Positions 1 to 6,923 are shown, counted from the stretch's first letter. The stretch is 10,055 nucleotides of DNA from JAZNOL01 sp045580815 (GCA_045580815.1 JAZNOL010000035.1:1-10055); one strand, 5' to 3'. The notes: generated from the sequence alone by a model not told the origin. Made by a program: numbers and translations.

Positions 1-1020
1 AACCGATGAAATATAATCGGTTGCAATCATTGTCGGAAAACCCTCAAACGCAAATGCAAATGTTGACGGCATTTCTCCTATTCTGTGTTCTGTATTATGC
101 ATTAGTGTACCCGTGTAATTTTCCGAAATCGTTGTCTTGTCAGATTTTGTTGCAAAGGTCTGTTCCAGTGATGTATGCTCACCTGTTTGACTAATTCTGA
201 GAATCGTCCCCCAGTCATCGGCATATCCAACATTAATTCCCGGTGTTGTCAAAAGCATTCCAATAACTAATTCATGTATATATGCCGAATTATATTTAAA
301 ATACTCTCTTACACACTCAACCGCTTGTGCTTCGGTCATGCCGTGCGACTGCAAATAATCCACAACAGCCTTTGCTCCGGGGTACTGTTCGTTTGTTGAT
401 TCATACGAAAGTGAAGTAACCTTGTTTGACATATCTTCTTTTTTTGTCAAATCCGGTTTATTTTTAATGTAGTCTTTCTTACTTGCATCTGTTTGCTCCC
501 AATTTGACTGTGTATTAATTTTTTCTGAAAGCAATTCATCAAGTTTGTTTTCGGATATACTTTTGTCAGCAAAAAAGTCACCCTTAATATTACCGTTTTC
601 ATCGGTATTTTTTTCAAAAACCGCCTTATATTCGCCAACTTTATCAATAAGATACGTTAAAACAGGGTAACGGTCATCACCATCTATACCGTCTTCACCA
701 AACCCCTCACGCACAAACGCCGTAATGACATGAGTTGTTACATACCCAGCATCTTCACCGGAAAGTGCAACCTCAAAAACAAGCTCTCCCGGCACGCAGT
801 ACATATTGCTTGGAAGCACAATCTCTGCCGTATCTGCCGCCGCTGTAACAACCACTCCGTCTGCACGTTTGGATTTGAGCGTAAGAGTAGCATTTTGAAC
901 ATCGGTATCCCCAAAGACAAACGCAAATTTGTACCCTTTAACATCGCCCGTAGTCAGCACAATGTCACTATAACTCGTTCTGCCCTTACGCGGATTGATT
1001 TTTATATTGTAGGTTATCAT
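1..1020 (-). CDS. Phage baseplate/tail-fibre protein with BppU-like N-terminus (partial, C-terminus outside window)
   Basis: An open reading frame of 340 codons runs from ATG at 1020 off the left edge without a stop. GGAGGT lies 5 nt before the start, and the gene begins 11 nt after the stop of the gene at 1032-1754. Residues 1 to about 108 form a beta-rich segment starting MITYNIKINPRKG; its layout resembles the N-terminal domain of phage baseplate upper protein (BppU), which docks fibres to the tail tip. Residues 172-190 carry SNWEQTDASKKDYIKNKPD, a variant of the W-x-Q-x-D-x(3)-x-DYIKNKP spacer common in tail fibres of Firmicute phages, and PGAKAVVDYL at 214-223 is another recurrent fibre linker. 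The rest, with repeated short beta-like stretches, is probably the host-contacting part. The role as last gene of the tail-tip module is inferred from order and motifs. The exact receptor is unknown. Confidence 0.75.
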   Translation of the reverse strand, partial: MITYNIKINPRKGRTSYSDIVLTTGDVKGYKFAFVFGDTDVQNATLTLKSKRADGVVVTAAADTAEIVLPSNMYCVPGELVFEVALSGEDAGYVTTHVITAFVREGFGEDGIDGDDRYPVLTYLIDKVGEYKAVFEKNTDENGNIKGDFFADKSISENKLDELLSEKINTQSNWEQTDASKKDYIKNKPDLTKKEDMSNKVTSLSYESTNEQYPGAKAVVDYLQSHGMTEAQAVECVREYFKYNSAYIHELVIGMLLTTPGINVGYADDWGTILRISQTGEHTSLEQTFATKSDKTTISENYTGTLMHNTEHRIGEMPSTFAFAFEGFPTMIATDYISSV

Positions 1021-1031
1021 TTGTGACCTCC

Positions 1032-1754
1032 TTATGCGTATTCAATAGAGCCTTCTGTCATGTTTTCAAAAACCAAAATAGCTGTGTAGTCTATTTTTGC
1101 TCTTACCCACAACTCAAAATCCGGCGTAATTTTTATATCAATATCATCATTGGCATCGCTATTGTACACACGCATTTCCACAGTGGTATCATGAATAAAC
1201 GCAGTTTCCTGCCTCGGTATATTATAATCATACTTATTCTGAATTGTTACAGCGCGCAAATTTTTATCAACATTTAAGGTGCCAAGAAACTCAAACGTTG
1301 TGCCGTCCCATCCGTTTGTCTTGCCGGGAATAAAAAATTTAACAAAACATCGCTGAGCTCCCAGTGCCGAATATTTTGCTGTAGAATATGTACGCTTATA
1401 CTCAACCTCACCGGTCTCATCAATTTCCGCAAGCATGATATAATCGCCAACCGGCTCATCTGTCGATACGTTTACAGTATTTTTGTTCAAGCCGGTATCA
1501 TTTAATAAATATACGTAGTTTATAACGTCAGGTATATATTCAAGCTCCACTCCGTCGCTGTCAATATTCAGCCTGCTGCCGTCCTCAAAAACCGCCGCAC
1601 CCTCCGATACAAAAACCTTGCCGTCCGATACCGTCACTTTGAAAGCTGCCGATGTACCTCCGATAATTCCTTTGTTTATCAAAGAAGCACGTATGGCATT
1701 TATATCATCAGCACTGTAAAGCTCATTATTTTTAAAATCATATGAATATCCCAT
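1032..1754 (-). CDS. Phage tail-tip/baseplate accessory protein, 240 aa
   Basis: I chose ATG at 1754. AAGGAGG lies 7 nt upstream, inside the last codons of the preceding gene. The in-frame TTG at 1760 sits almost on that site and is an unlikely start. The protein opens GYSYDFKNNELYSADDINAI, an N-terminal pattern (a Y-S-A-D/E-D-I/V-N-A motif followed by a short beta-rich domain) often seen in proteins encoded just after the tail-associated lysin/Gp37 gene of Firmicute siphophages. Those proteins are thought to be baseplate or fibre-attachment subunits. No membrane segment, signal peptide or enzyme motif is visible. The gene starts 2 nt after the upstream stop, so translation is probably coupled. 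Structural function is inferred mainly from position and N-terminal similarity; the C-terminal half is unrecognised. Confidence 0.7.
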   Translation of the reverse strand: MGYSYDFKNNELYSADDINAIRASLINKGIIGGTSAAFKVTVSDGKVFVSEGAAVFEDGSRLNIDSDGVELEYIPDVINYVYLLNDTGLNKNTVNVSTDEPVGDYIMLAEIDETGEVEYKRTYSTAKYSALGAQRCFVKFFIPGKTNGWDGTTFEFLGTLNVDKNLRAVTIQNKYDYNIPRQETAFIHDTTVEMRVYNSDANDDIDIKITPDFELWVRAKIDYTAILVFENMTEGSIEYA

Positions 1755-1756
1755 AA

Positions 1757-2755
1757 TCAAACCTCCTTAAAATCAATTCGTGTAACAGTCATACCGTTTT
1801 CAAAACTAAGACTCGCACCGTTCACTATGCGTTTAAAATTATTTTTCAGATTTCCGAATTCATACTGAACACATACAATATCACCCGGCAAAAAATCTTT
1901 TTCAAATTCAAGTCCGATTGTTTCCGTGTAAACGCTTTCGGTCTTTTTCTTTTTAATAAGCATGGCTTCTGCCTCCGGCTTGGTCGAAGAATCCAAAATA
2001 GTTTCAAACCTATAAATACCGTTTTTTTCTTCTTTAACAATATGTTTCCATTTAAACCCAACAAGAAGTCCCTCGTCATCAAAAACCTCTTCCTCATACC
2101 AACCGTCGGATGCATATCCGTCTGCACTACGGCAATATTCCTGCGAAGCTGTATTTCCAAGACAGGCAGATACAATAAGCGAAGTTTCACGGTTTTTTGT
2201 AAAATGTAAAACCCACTTTTTCTCAGAAGTGTCAAACAACAAAAAATGACCGCCTCCGCACTCATCCATAATATCTTTCACAACATTTTCAAGAGGATGA
2301 CACACGTTTCTCCAAAACATTTTTGACGAGCCAAAAATGCTGTCAAACCCCTCCGGCTGAGCGACACAAAACTGCGGTACATCTGCAAAAGCCGTTTGTG
2401 CACAATACGCAGCTATATCGGCACCGCTTATTTTGTCTGCTGAAATATCTGTACTTTTAAAAGGACAAACCACACGTTTTTCAAGAAGCCAGTTGCAGGT
2501 TTTGCCAAAAATTGCACAATCCTCCTCCAACAGAAATGAAGTTATTATCCCTTGCATATTTCCCTGTACAATTACCATCATTTTGTTTTTATCTATGTCA
2601 AATTCGCTGTCAAGCAACGAGACAACATTATTTTTTAGCGGCAAATGAATTTCAAAGCTGCCCACACCATTGTTTAGCACAGTCCAGTTTGACGAAATTA
2701 TTTCAGGCTCAATATGCAAAAGAGTGAAATCGAAATTGTAAAATCTAATATCCAC
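1757..2755 (-). CDS. Siphovirus Gp37-like tail protein (tail-associated/Tal position), 332 aa
   Basis: The start chosen is GTG at 2755 (VDIRFYNFDF). AAAGGA lies 8 nt upstream and no ATG lies nearby. The frame stays open upstream into the previous gene, but those codons have no ribosome-binding site. Residues 21-40 contain SSNWTVLNNGVGSFEIHLPL, the signature region of the siphovirus ReqiPepy6 Gp37-like family, which lies directly after Dit in many Firmicute phages and forms the hub below the tail tube. Later segments (for example DFLPGDIVCVQYEF near the C-terminus) match the usual end of this family, where a beta domain follows a positively charged linker. No peptidase domain is fused, so this is the short hub form. 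The gene follows Dit after a 70-nt gap that holds a hairpin. Confidence 0.85.
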   Translation of the reverse strand: MDIRFYNFDFTLLHIEPEIISSNWTVLNNGVGSFEIHLPLKNNVVSLLDSEFDIDKNKMMVIVQGNMQGIITSFLLEEDCAIFGKTCNWLLEKRVVCPFKSTDISADKISGADIAAYCAQTAFADVPQFCVAQPEGFDSIFGSSKMFWRNVCHPLENVVKDIMDECGGGHFLLFDTSEKKWVLHFTKNRETSLIVSACLGNTASQEYCRSADGYASDGWYEEEVFDDEGLLVGFKWKHIVKEEKNGIYRFETILDSSTKPEAEAMLIKKKKTESVYTETIGLEFEKDFLPGDIVCVQYEFGNLKNNFKRIVNGASLSFENGMTVTRIDFKEV

Positions 2756-2788
2756 TAAAAAAATCCTTTCGGTTAAATTAATAGAAAG

Positions 2789-2814
2789 CACCTGCCGCAG
2801 TTTTGCGACAGATG
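2789..2814 (-). other. Intercistronic RNA hairpin between dit-like and Gp37-like genes
   Basis: In the minus-strand transcript CATCTGTCGC and GCGGCAGGTG form a 10-bp stem (8 Watson-Crick and 2 G-U pairs) around a 6-nt AAAACT loop. It starts 11 nt after the stop codon of the gene at 2826-3665. Only a loosely U-rich stretch follows (CTTTCTATTAATTTAA), so it is not a good intrinsic terminator. It could be a weak attenuator or an mRNA processing/stability element that lowers expression of the downstream tip genes. Function is inference. Confidence 0.5.
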
Positions 2815-2825
2815 CCGCAAAATGC

Positions 2826-3665
2826 TTAATAAACAGCCTCTGCATATCTCGGAAAAAACTCGGCTGCAACCGTTATTTTTTCGTTGGTATTGTGATTTGC
2901 AACCGAAATGGTATTAACGCCCGTATCAAAAACAAAACTGTTTAAATACGTATCTTCCGAAATACAGTAAAGCATATTACCCCTTAAATTGCTTTCAATT
3001 GTTCTGTTTGGAATGTCAATTGTTATAATTTCGTTTTTCAGCGTATTTGTTCCAAGCTTTAAAAACGCCCCATTGGTTTTGTTTTTTATTTCTATTCCTT
3101 TCCCTGCAGAACCACTCTTTAAAATACTGTTGTTTATAATATATAAAACCGGCTCGCATTTTTTGTCACCCAGATTCATTATGGATGCGGTATCCACCGT
3201 TTTTCCCAGCATCGTCGGAAAATAAAACGCCGGTCCTATAAGCTTTATAATATGATAAATATCCGCTTTTTTTGAATATACAGATTCAAAATACGGCATA
3301 TCCGCCGTAAGCTGAAACACAAATCGCATATACTTTCCGTACCGTGATGCTTCGCTTACGGCTGTTCTGCGGCAATAAATGCGGCGATGCTTTTCGCCAA
3401 ATGACATAAAAAGCCATCCCGGCGAAGATAAAATACCAAGAATTTTGGAAATCCGCATATTTGACGCACATATATCACACGAAATGCTTATGCACCTTGC
3501 ACCGGCATGCTCATCAAATGTATATTCGCCGTCACGGCTCAAATATGAAACCGTTTTGTACTTGGAATTAACAATACCCAATCCCTCAAGAGCCAAAACA
3601 TTTATTTCTTCTCCGCCAAATCCAAAGCTCACACGTCCTATGCTGTTTTCGTAGTATAATTTCAA
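2826..3665 (-). CDS. Phage distal tail protein (Dit-like, siphovirus-type tail component), 279 aa
   Basis: The start is TTG at 3665 with AGGAGG 7 nt upstream; no ATG is better placed. The protein begins KLYYENSIGRVSFGFGG and has the overall layout of the siphovirus tail component/Dit family: an N-terminal belt domain up to about residue 135, including a conserved middle stretch (SRDGEYTFDEHAGARCISIS), and a C-terminal galectin-like beta domain (about 165-279). Dit forms the hexameric ring joining the tail tube to the tip. The length (279 aa) is normal for the short Gram-positive form. It lies between the tape-measure gene and the Gp37-like gene, exactly where Dit is expected. Confidence 0.82.
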   Translation of the reverse strand: MKLYYENSIGRVSFGFGGEEINVLALEGLGIVNSKYKTVSYLSRDGEYTFDEHAGARCISISCDICASNMRISKILGILSSPGWLFMSFGEKHRRIYCRRTAVSEASRYGKYMRFVFQLTADMPYFESVYSKKADIYHIIKLIGPAFYFPTMLGKTVDTASIMNLGDKKCEPVLYIINNSILKSGSAGKGIEIKNKTNGAFLKLGTNTLKNEIITIDIPNRTIESNLRGNMLYCISEDTYLNSFVFDTGVNTISVANHNTNEKITVAAEFFPRYAEAVY

Positions 3666-3703
3666 AAATTAACCTCCTTTCTTACAGTTTTAAAAGCTTG
3701 CTT

Positions 3704-4216
3704 TTAGGCACGCAGCTGTTTCAGCTGCTCTTCGCGTCGGGCTTGCTGAAGCTGCTCCGCAACAGTCTGATTGCTAGAATAAAAATTGTAACTTGTGTTG
3801 TATGTTATATTTTCGGTGCTTTTTCCTGCACTGTCTGCATAATAACCTGTCACAAGCGACGATTTTACGCTGTCTGCCAAGCCTGATATTCCATTTAAAA
3901 ACCCTTCGCCAAAGCTTTCGGCGTAGCTTCCTCCCATGTCAAAAAAATCTTCCGGAATATTTTTATATGCAGCAAAAATTTTTTTTTGTGCAGCACTGTC
4001 ATAATACTGTCCCGACGACAAACCATCCGGTTCAATGCCTATTGATACATTACGCAGATAATCTTCATCGGTAAGAGTATTTAAAACCGAATTTACGTTT
4101 GTAATCATTTTTGAAACAGTGTTTGTTATTGTCGAAAGGTTTTTCACCATAGAATTTTTAAGACGCAAAATACGTTTTTTCATCTGTTTAAGACTTATAG
4201 TTTTTTCTTTTGCCAT
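3704..4216 (-). CDS. Very short tape-measure-like protein, 170 aa
   Basis: ATG at 4216 is preceded by GGAGG at 7-nt spacing, and the gene lies 14 nt after the Gp15-like gene. Residues 1 to about 50 are basic and helical (MAKEKTISLKQMKKRILRLK). The middle carries small-residue stretches with FGEGFLNGISGLADSVKSSL (about 102-122). The end, with NITYNTSYNFYSSN followed by a Gln/Arg-rich helix EQLQQARREEQLKQLR, is the usual C-terminal signature of siphophage tape-measure proteins. Tape measures set tail length and are normally several hundred to over a thousand residues. At the usual 0.15 nm per residue this one would give a tail of only about 25 nm. No long transmembrane or hydrolase region is present. 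It may be a genuine mini tape measure or an in-frame internal deletion derivative; the intact frame and ribosome-binding site favour a maintained gene. Confidence 0.7.
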   Translation of the reverse strand: MAKEKTISLKQMKKRILRLKNSMVKNLSTITNTVSKMITNVNSVLNTLTDEDYLRNVSIGIEPDGLSSGQYYDSAAQKKIFAAYKNIPEDFFDMGGSYAESFGEGFLNGISGLADSVKSSLVTGYYADSAGKSTENITYNTSYNFYSSNQTVAEQLQQARREEQLKQLRA

Positions 4217-4230
4217 TTTTTCGCCTCCAT

Positions 4231-4818
4231 TTAAAAAAAGATGCCCAGAGCATCGCCAAACTCACGCCGCTTAACGTGCTCCGGCATGTATTTGCTGAGA
4301 CTGTATACTTTTTTTAATTCCGCATACTTTCTTTTTAAATTACCGCTTTTTATCTGCGATAAATCCATTGCTCTTATTTTCATAATCTGTGTTATTTTGC
4401 AGCTTTCCGAAAGCCCCTCAAACAACGTACAAAACCTGTAAAAATGCATATTTTCCTGTCGTAAATCAATACCGTAAAAACTCAAAAAATCACAGTATAT
4501 ATAACGGCTGTCATAATAAAAATCAAAAATCTTTGTACATCTTTTTGCTTTTTGGGTATTGGTGGTTTGCTTCTGATTTTTTTCTTTTCCAAACGCACCG
4601 GAATAAAAATCCGCAATGCCACGGCAAGCAAGCGAAAGCGACGGCGGAAGTCTTTTTTTGTAACACAAAAACAATGCTTTTAGAATTTCTTCACGTTTTC
4701 CGTTTTGCATCATAGCTATATGCTCTGCCTCAATCCAATTTTTAAATCCGGTATTTATCGGATATTTTTTGTCCTCCACCGTTACATCTGCGGGCAAAAT
4801 ATCGGTTAAAATATTCAT
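4231..4818 (-). CDS. Bacteriophage Gp15 family protein (probable tail assembly chaperone), 195 aa
   Basis: ATG at 4818 follows AGGAGA at 6-7 nt spacing. The protein matches the phage Gp15 family of Listeria A118-type siphophages along its length. The start MNILTDILPADVTVEDKKYPINTGF fits the family's opening (lower half of residues 1-25). The signature follows at about 98-119 (FDFYYDSRYIYCDFLSFYGI), then FYRFCTLFEGLSE (126-138) and KIRAMDLSQIK (147-157). The length is typical. Gp15 genes sit between the major tail gene and the tape measure, where other phages encode tail assembly chaperones, so a chaperone role for the tape measure is likely though not proven. No programmed frameshift partner is visible here. 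The C-terminal 35 residues extend beyond the conserved core. Confidence 0.85.
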   Translation of the reverse strand: MNILTDILPADVTVEDKKYPINTGFKNWIEAEHIAMMQNGKREEILKALFLCYKKRLPPSLSLACRGIADFYSGAFGKEKNQKQTTNTQKAKRCTKIFDFYYDSRYIYCDFLSFYGIDLRQENMHFYRFCTLFEGLSESCKITQIMKIRAMDLSQIKSGNLKRKYAELKKVYSLSKYMPEHVKRREFGDALGIFF

Positions 4819-4834
4819 ATACAGTCTCCTTAAA

Positions 4835-5323
4835 TTATACGGCAGTAAAAACTATTGTTTCAAAATCATCTGTTGACTCGGCAGTACCTTCAATTTTTTT
4901 GCCGTTGGCTTTCATCTGTCCCGAATATATGTATGCTCCAAACCCCTCACCATCACGTGAAGGAATTATCGAAAAATCACGTTTTACGGCTTTGCACACG
5001 CCCTCTGTTTCCGTAGAAAAATCAACCATAACAATAGGACGCACGGCATCACCTCCGGTAAGCTCACTTTCAGATATGGCTGCAATATCCTTGTGCACAG
5101 CACTGCTTTTAAACATATCAAACTCATATTCGAGAGCAGTTTTATAACCAATAATATCGCAACGTTCAAAATCCTCGTCAATATACTGACGTGAATATTC
5201 AATAGGATTTCTGTTTACTGCCGCCGCAGTAAACCCTTTCATACGGTAAAATATGTAACCGCCGTTTTCATCCGCAACACCGAAATACGGCACCTTATCG
5301 CATCTTCTTATTAAATCCTGCAA
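4835..5323 (-). CDS. Phage major tail tube protein, 162 aa
   Basis: I chose TTG at 5323 because AAAAGGAG lies 7 nt upstream, at the very end of the preceding gene. An in-frame ATG at 5344 has no ribosome-binding site and would overlap that gene by 17 nt. The protein shows the major-tail pattern of Gram-positive siphophages: NPIEYSRQYIDEDFERCDII at 39-58, a D-A-V-x-P-I-V-M-V-D strand in the middle, KRDFSIIPSRDGEGFGAYIY, then a G-x-x-K-A-N-G-K-K-I-E-G-T-A segment before a final strand ending ETIVFTAV. These make the beta-sandwich that stacks as hexamers into the tail tube. Size is normal for the short form without an Ig-like add-on domain. The gene lies 4 nt after the tail-completion gene. Confidence 0.8.
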   Translation of the reverse strand: MQDLIRRCDKVPYFGVADENGGYIFYRMKGFTAAAVNRNPIEYSRQYIDEDFERCDIIGYKTALEYEFDMFKSSAVHKDIAAISESELTGGDAVRPIVMVDFSTETEGVCKAVKRDFSIIPSRDGEGFGAYIYSGQMKANGKKIEGTAESTDDFETIVFTAV

Positions 5324-5327
5324 AAAA

Positions 5328-5729
5328 TCATCTCCTTTTTTCATAATATACAATGTAGCAGTCAAGCCGGTAAAGTGCATCCGAAACTCCGTTGTCGGCA
5401 ATAACGGGGTCGTTTTCAATTTCAATATATTGCGGAAAAATATTGTTTTCAAAAACCGGCAGAATACCGTTTGAAGACATCTTACGTATCCACAATGCAA
5501 TTTCGTTGCAGGTTTTAAGTGCCTCGCCGCAGTCATCCTGTCCAAATTTCGCACGCACCAATATTTTGAACTTAAACTTCATTAGCCGGCTGCCGTCAAT
5601 ATAATCGGACAGCACCTCGTTTTCTGCGGCATGCACCGCAGAAGATAAATTTGTATAATCGGAAAAACTGTTTTTTATATCCGCAATCTGCGGACACTGA
5701 TTTAAAAATGTTTTTATGCTTTCAAGCAT
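5328..5729 (-). CDS. Phage minor capsid/tail-completion protein, 133 aa (first gene of tail operon)
   Basis: ATG at 5729 has GAGG 8 nt upstream. An in-frame extension reaches ATG at 5804 (23 to 25 extra codons, cysteine-rich, RVKFCCCDSKK) but lacks a good ribosome-binding site and is not typical of the family. The core with SDYIDGSRLMKFKFKILVRA (about 40-59) and the closing GVSDALYRLDCYIVYYEKRR match the small protein found just before the major tail gene in clostridial phages, variously called minor capsid protein 3 or tail terminator/completion protein. It caps the head-proximal end of the tail. It is the first recognisable gene of the run; no head or connector genes precede it. Confidence 0.72.
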   Translation of the reverse strand: MLESIKTFLNQCPQIADIKNSFSDYTNLSSAVHAAENEVLSDYIDGSRLMKFKFKILVRAKFGQDDCGEALKTCNEIALWIRKMSSNGILPVFENNIFPQYIEIENDPVIADNGVSDALYRLDCYIVYYEKRR

Positions 5730-5824
5730 TATCATCACCTCGCGATAAATCTTATCACTAACCGGTGTTTTTTTACTATCACAGCAGCAAAACTTTACTC
5801 TCATAATTCCCGTTTATGCAAATA

Positions 5825-5955
5825 TGTAAAATTTTACCAAAAATCCTTTCAACTTTTGTGCAATTAGCAGAATTTGTAAAATATGTTAAATTTTGCTTGC
5901 TTTTTACAAAAAATCGGTGTATAATAAAAATGCCAATTGGAAAAAAATGTAAATT
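5825..5955. repeat. Clustered TGTAAA-type motifs in the divergent tail-operon/spo0A intergenic region
   Basis: Within 131 bp I see TGTAAAAT at 5825-5832 and 5875-5882, TGTAAAAA on the opposite strand at 5908-5901, and TGTAAATT at 5948-5955. The first copy belongs to a perfect 12-bp palindrome GTAAAATTTTAC (5826-5837). One copy lies inside the spo0A promoter spacer. They could be operator sites for a regulator of one or both divergent transcripts, but the region is very AT-rich and chance is a real alternative. No consensus 0A box (TGTCGAA) is present here. Confidence 0.35.
5897..5925 (+). promoter_or_regulatory. Sigma-A-type promoter of spo0A
   Basis: TTGCTT (5897-5902), a 17-bp spacer and a perfect TATAAT (5920-5925) lie upstream of spo0A. 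Transcription would start near 5932 and give a leader of about 47 nt ending in AAAGGAG. I did not find a convincing sigma-H promoter on this strand. Confidence 0.75.
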
Positions 5956-5978
5956 ATTAAAACAAAGGAGAATTTTTT

Positions 5979-6761
5979 ATGAAACAAACAAAAATTGTAC
6001 TTATTGAAAACAACGCCGCTTTTCTGAGCGAACTTTCCGAAGGTCTCAAAAGGTATCCGGACATAAACCTGTGTGCAGCAACATCCTCCCCTGCTCAGGG
6101 TGCACAAAGCGCAGTAAGCTGTGGTGCCGATTTTATTGTATGCGATGCGGATATCACCACCGAAAACGTTTTTATGGTAATTGACAAAATCAATTCCGAA
6201 ATGACACGCCCGCCGCTTGTTATTTTAACATCCTCTCTGGGCAGCGAAACAATGTTCACAAGAGCAGCAGCCTCCGGTGTAGCATATTTTATGGTAAAAC
6301 CGTTTACTGCACAAACACTCTACCAGCAAATTGTTTTTGCAGGCAAAGCATTAAGCGAAAAAGCCGAACGAGCTAAAACCGATGTGGAATGTGATGTTGA
6401 AATCATGGTAAGCAATATGATAAAAAACATTGGTGTTCCGGCACATATAAAAGGGTATCAATTTTTGCGTGATGCCATAATGTGGGTTGTTGATGATATG
6501 GAGGTTATAAACGCCGTAACAAAAGAGCTGTATCCTGGAATTGCCAAAAAGCACAAAACCACATCCTCAAGGGTTGAGCGTGCCATTCGTCATGCAATTG
6601 AGGTTTCGTGGCAACGAGGAGATATTGACACTTTAGACAGGCTTTTTGGTCACACTGTTAAATTCACAAAGGACAAACCTACAAACTCCGAGTTTATAGC
6701 AATGATTGCCGACCGCATCCGTTTGCAGATAAAACACCAGAAAAAAAATATAGTTGCATAA
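5979..6761 (+). CDS. spo0A: Spo0A-type sporulation response regulator with atypical receiver domain, 260 aa
   Basis: ATG follows AAAGGAG at 8-nt spacing. Residues 5 to about 122 are a CheY-like receiver. Residues 143-250 are the Spo0A C-terminal DNA-binding domain, almost identical in pattern to the Bacillus protein: IGVPAHIKGYQFLRDAI (151-167), LYPGIAKKHKTTSSRVERAI (184-203) with the recognition helix, HAIEVSWQRGDID, and KPTNSEFIAMIADRIRL (233-249). The protein is the master regulator of sporulation entry, binding TGTCGAA-type 0A boxes when phosphorylated. In the receiver the phospho-acceptor Asp56 (FIVCD), Thr84 and Lys107 (KPF) are present. The usual acidic pair near residues 10-11 is Glu10-Asn11 (LIENN), and the D-x-x-M/L-P motif after Asp56 is replaced by ADITTE. 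Phosphorylation or metal binding may therefore be altered. The linker (123-142) is short. The gene is monocistronic with its own terminator and is divergent from the tail operon. Confidence 0.93.
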   Translation: MKQTKIVLIENNAAFLSELSEGLKRYPDINLCAATSSPAQGAQSAVSCGADFIVCDADITTENVFMVIDKINSEMTRPPLVILTSSLGSETMFTRAAASGVAYFMVKPFTAQTLYQQIVFAGKALSEKAERAKTDVECDVEIMVSNMIKNIGVPAHIKGYQFLRDAIMWVVDDMEVINAVTKELYPGIAKKHKTTSSRVERAIRHAIEVSWQRGDIDTLDRLFGHTVKFTKDKPTNSEFIAMIADRIRLQIKHQKKNIVA

Positions 6762-6772
6762 ACCAAAAATCA

Positions 6773-6812
6773 GGCTGTGACATAATTGATGTGTCACAGC
6801 CTTGCTGTTTAT
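6773..6812 (+). terminator. Intrinsic terminator after spo0A
   Basis: GGCTGTGACA (6773-6782) pairs perfectly with TGTCACAGCC (6792-6801) around a 9-nt loop, followed by TTGCTGTTTATT. The U-tract is interrupted but the 10-bp stem is strong and lies 12 nt after the stop codon. Confidence 0.8.
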
Positions 6813-6854
6813 TCGTCTTGTTTTTTATGAATAAATTATTTTTTAAAAAAATTA

Positions 6855-6883
6855 TTGACTTTTTTTGTTTTCTGGTGTATAAT
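6855..6883 (+). promoter_or_regulatory. Sigma-A promoter of the four-helix membrane protein gene
   Basis: TTGACT (6855-6860), 17-bp spacer, TATAAT (6878-6883). The predicted start near 6890 gives a leader of about 34 nt with a GGAGG site. Confidence 0.8.
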
Positions 6884-6923
6884 AAGTTAGTAATATTTTG
6901 TCAGTATCTCTTTGGAGGTTAAT

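Noticed and set aside
730..1026. Plus-strand open frame opposite the fibre gene
   Set aside because: It is the antisense shadow of a long minus-strand coding frame with clear fibre motifs, and has no ribosome-binding site.
2756..2869. Longer N-terminus for the Gp37-like protein
   Set aside because: The extra codons overlap the Dit-like gene and read through the intercistronic hairpin; the GTG at 2755 has AAAGGA at good spacing and gives the family-like start.
4129..4136. Perfect 0A-box-like TTGTCGAA
   Set aside because: It lies deep inside the coding sequence of the tape-measure-like gene, far from any promoter; one 8-mer in 10 kb is easily due to chance.
5324..5554. Longer N-terminus for the tail tube protein
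   Set aside because: The frame is open upstream but overlaps the tail-completion gene and lacks a ribosome-binding site; TTG at 5323 has one.
1..5978. Phage attachment sites or integrase
   Set aside because: No integrase gene, tRNA gene or convincing direct repeat is visible in the window, so no att site can be proposed.
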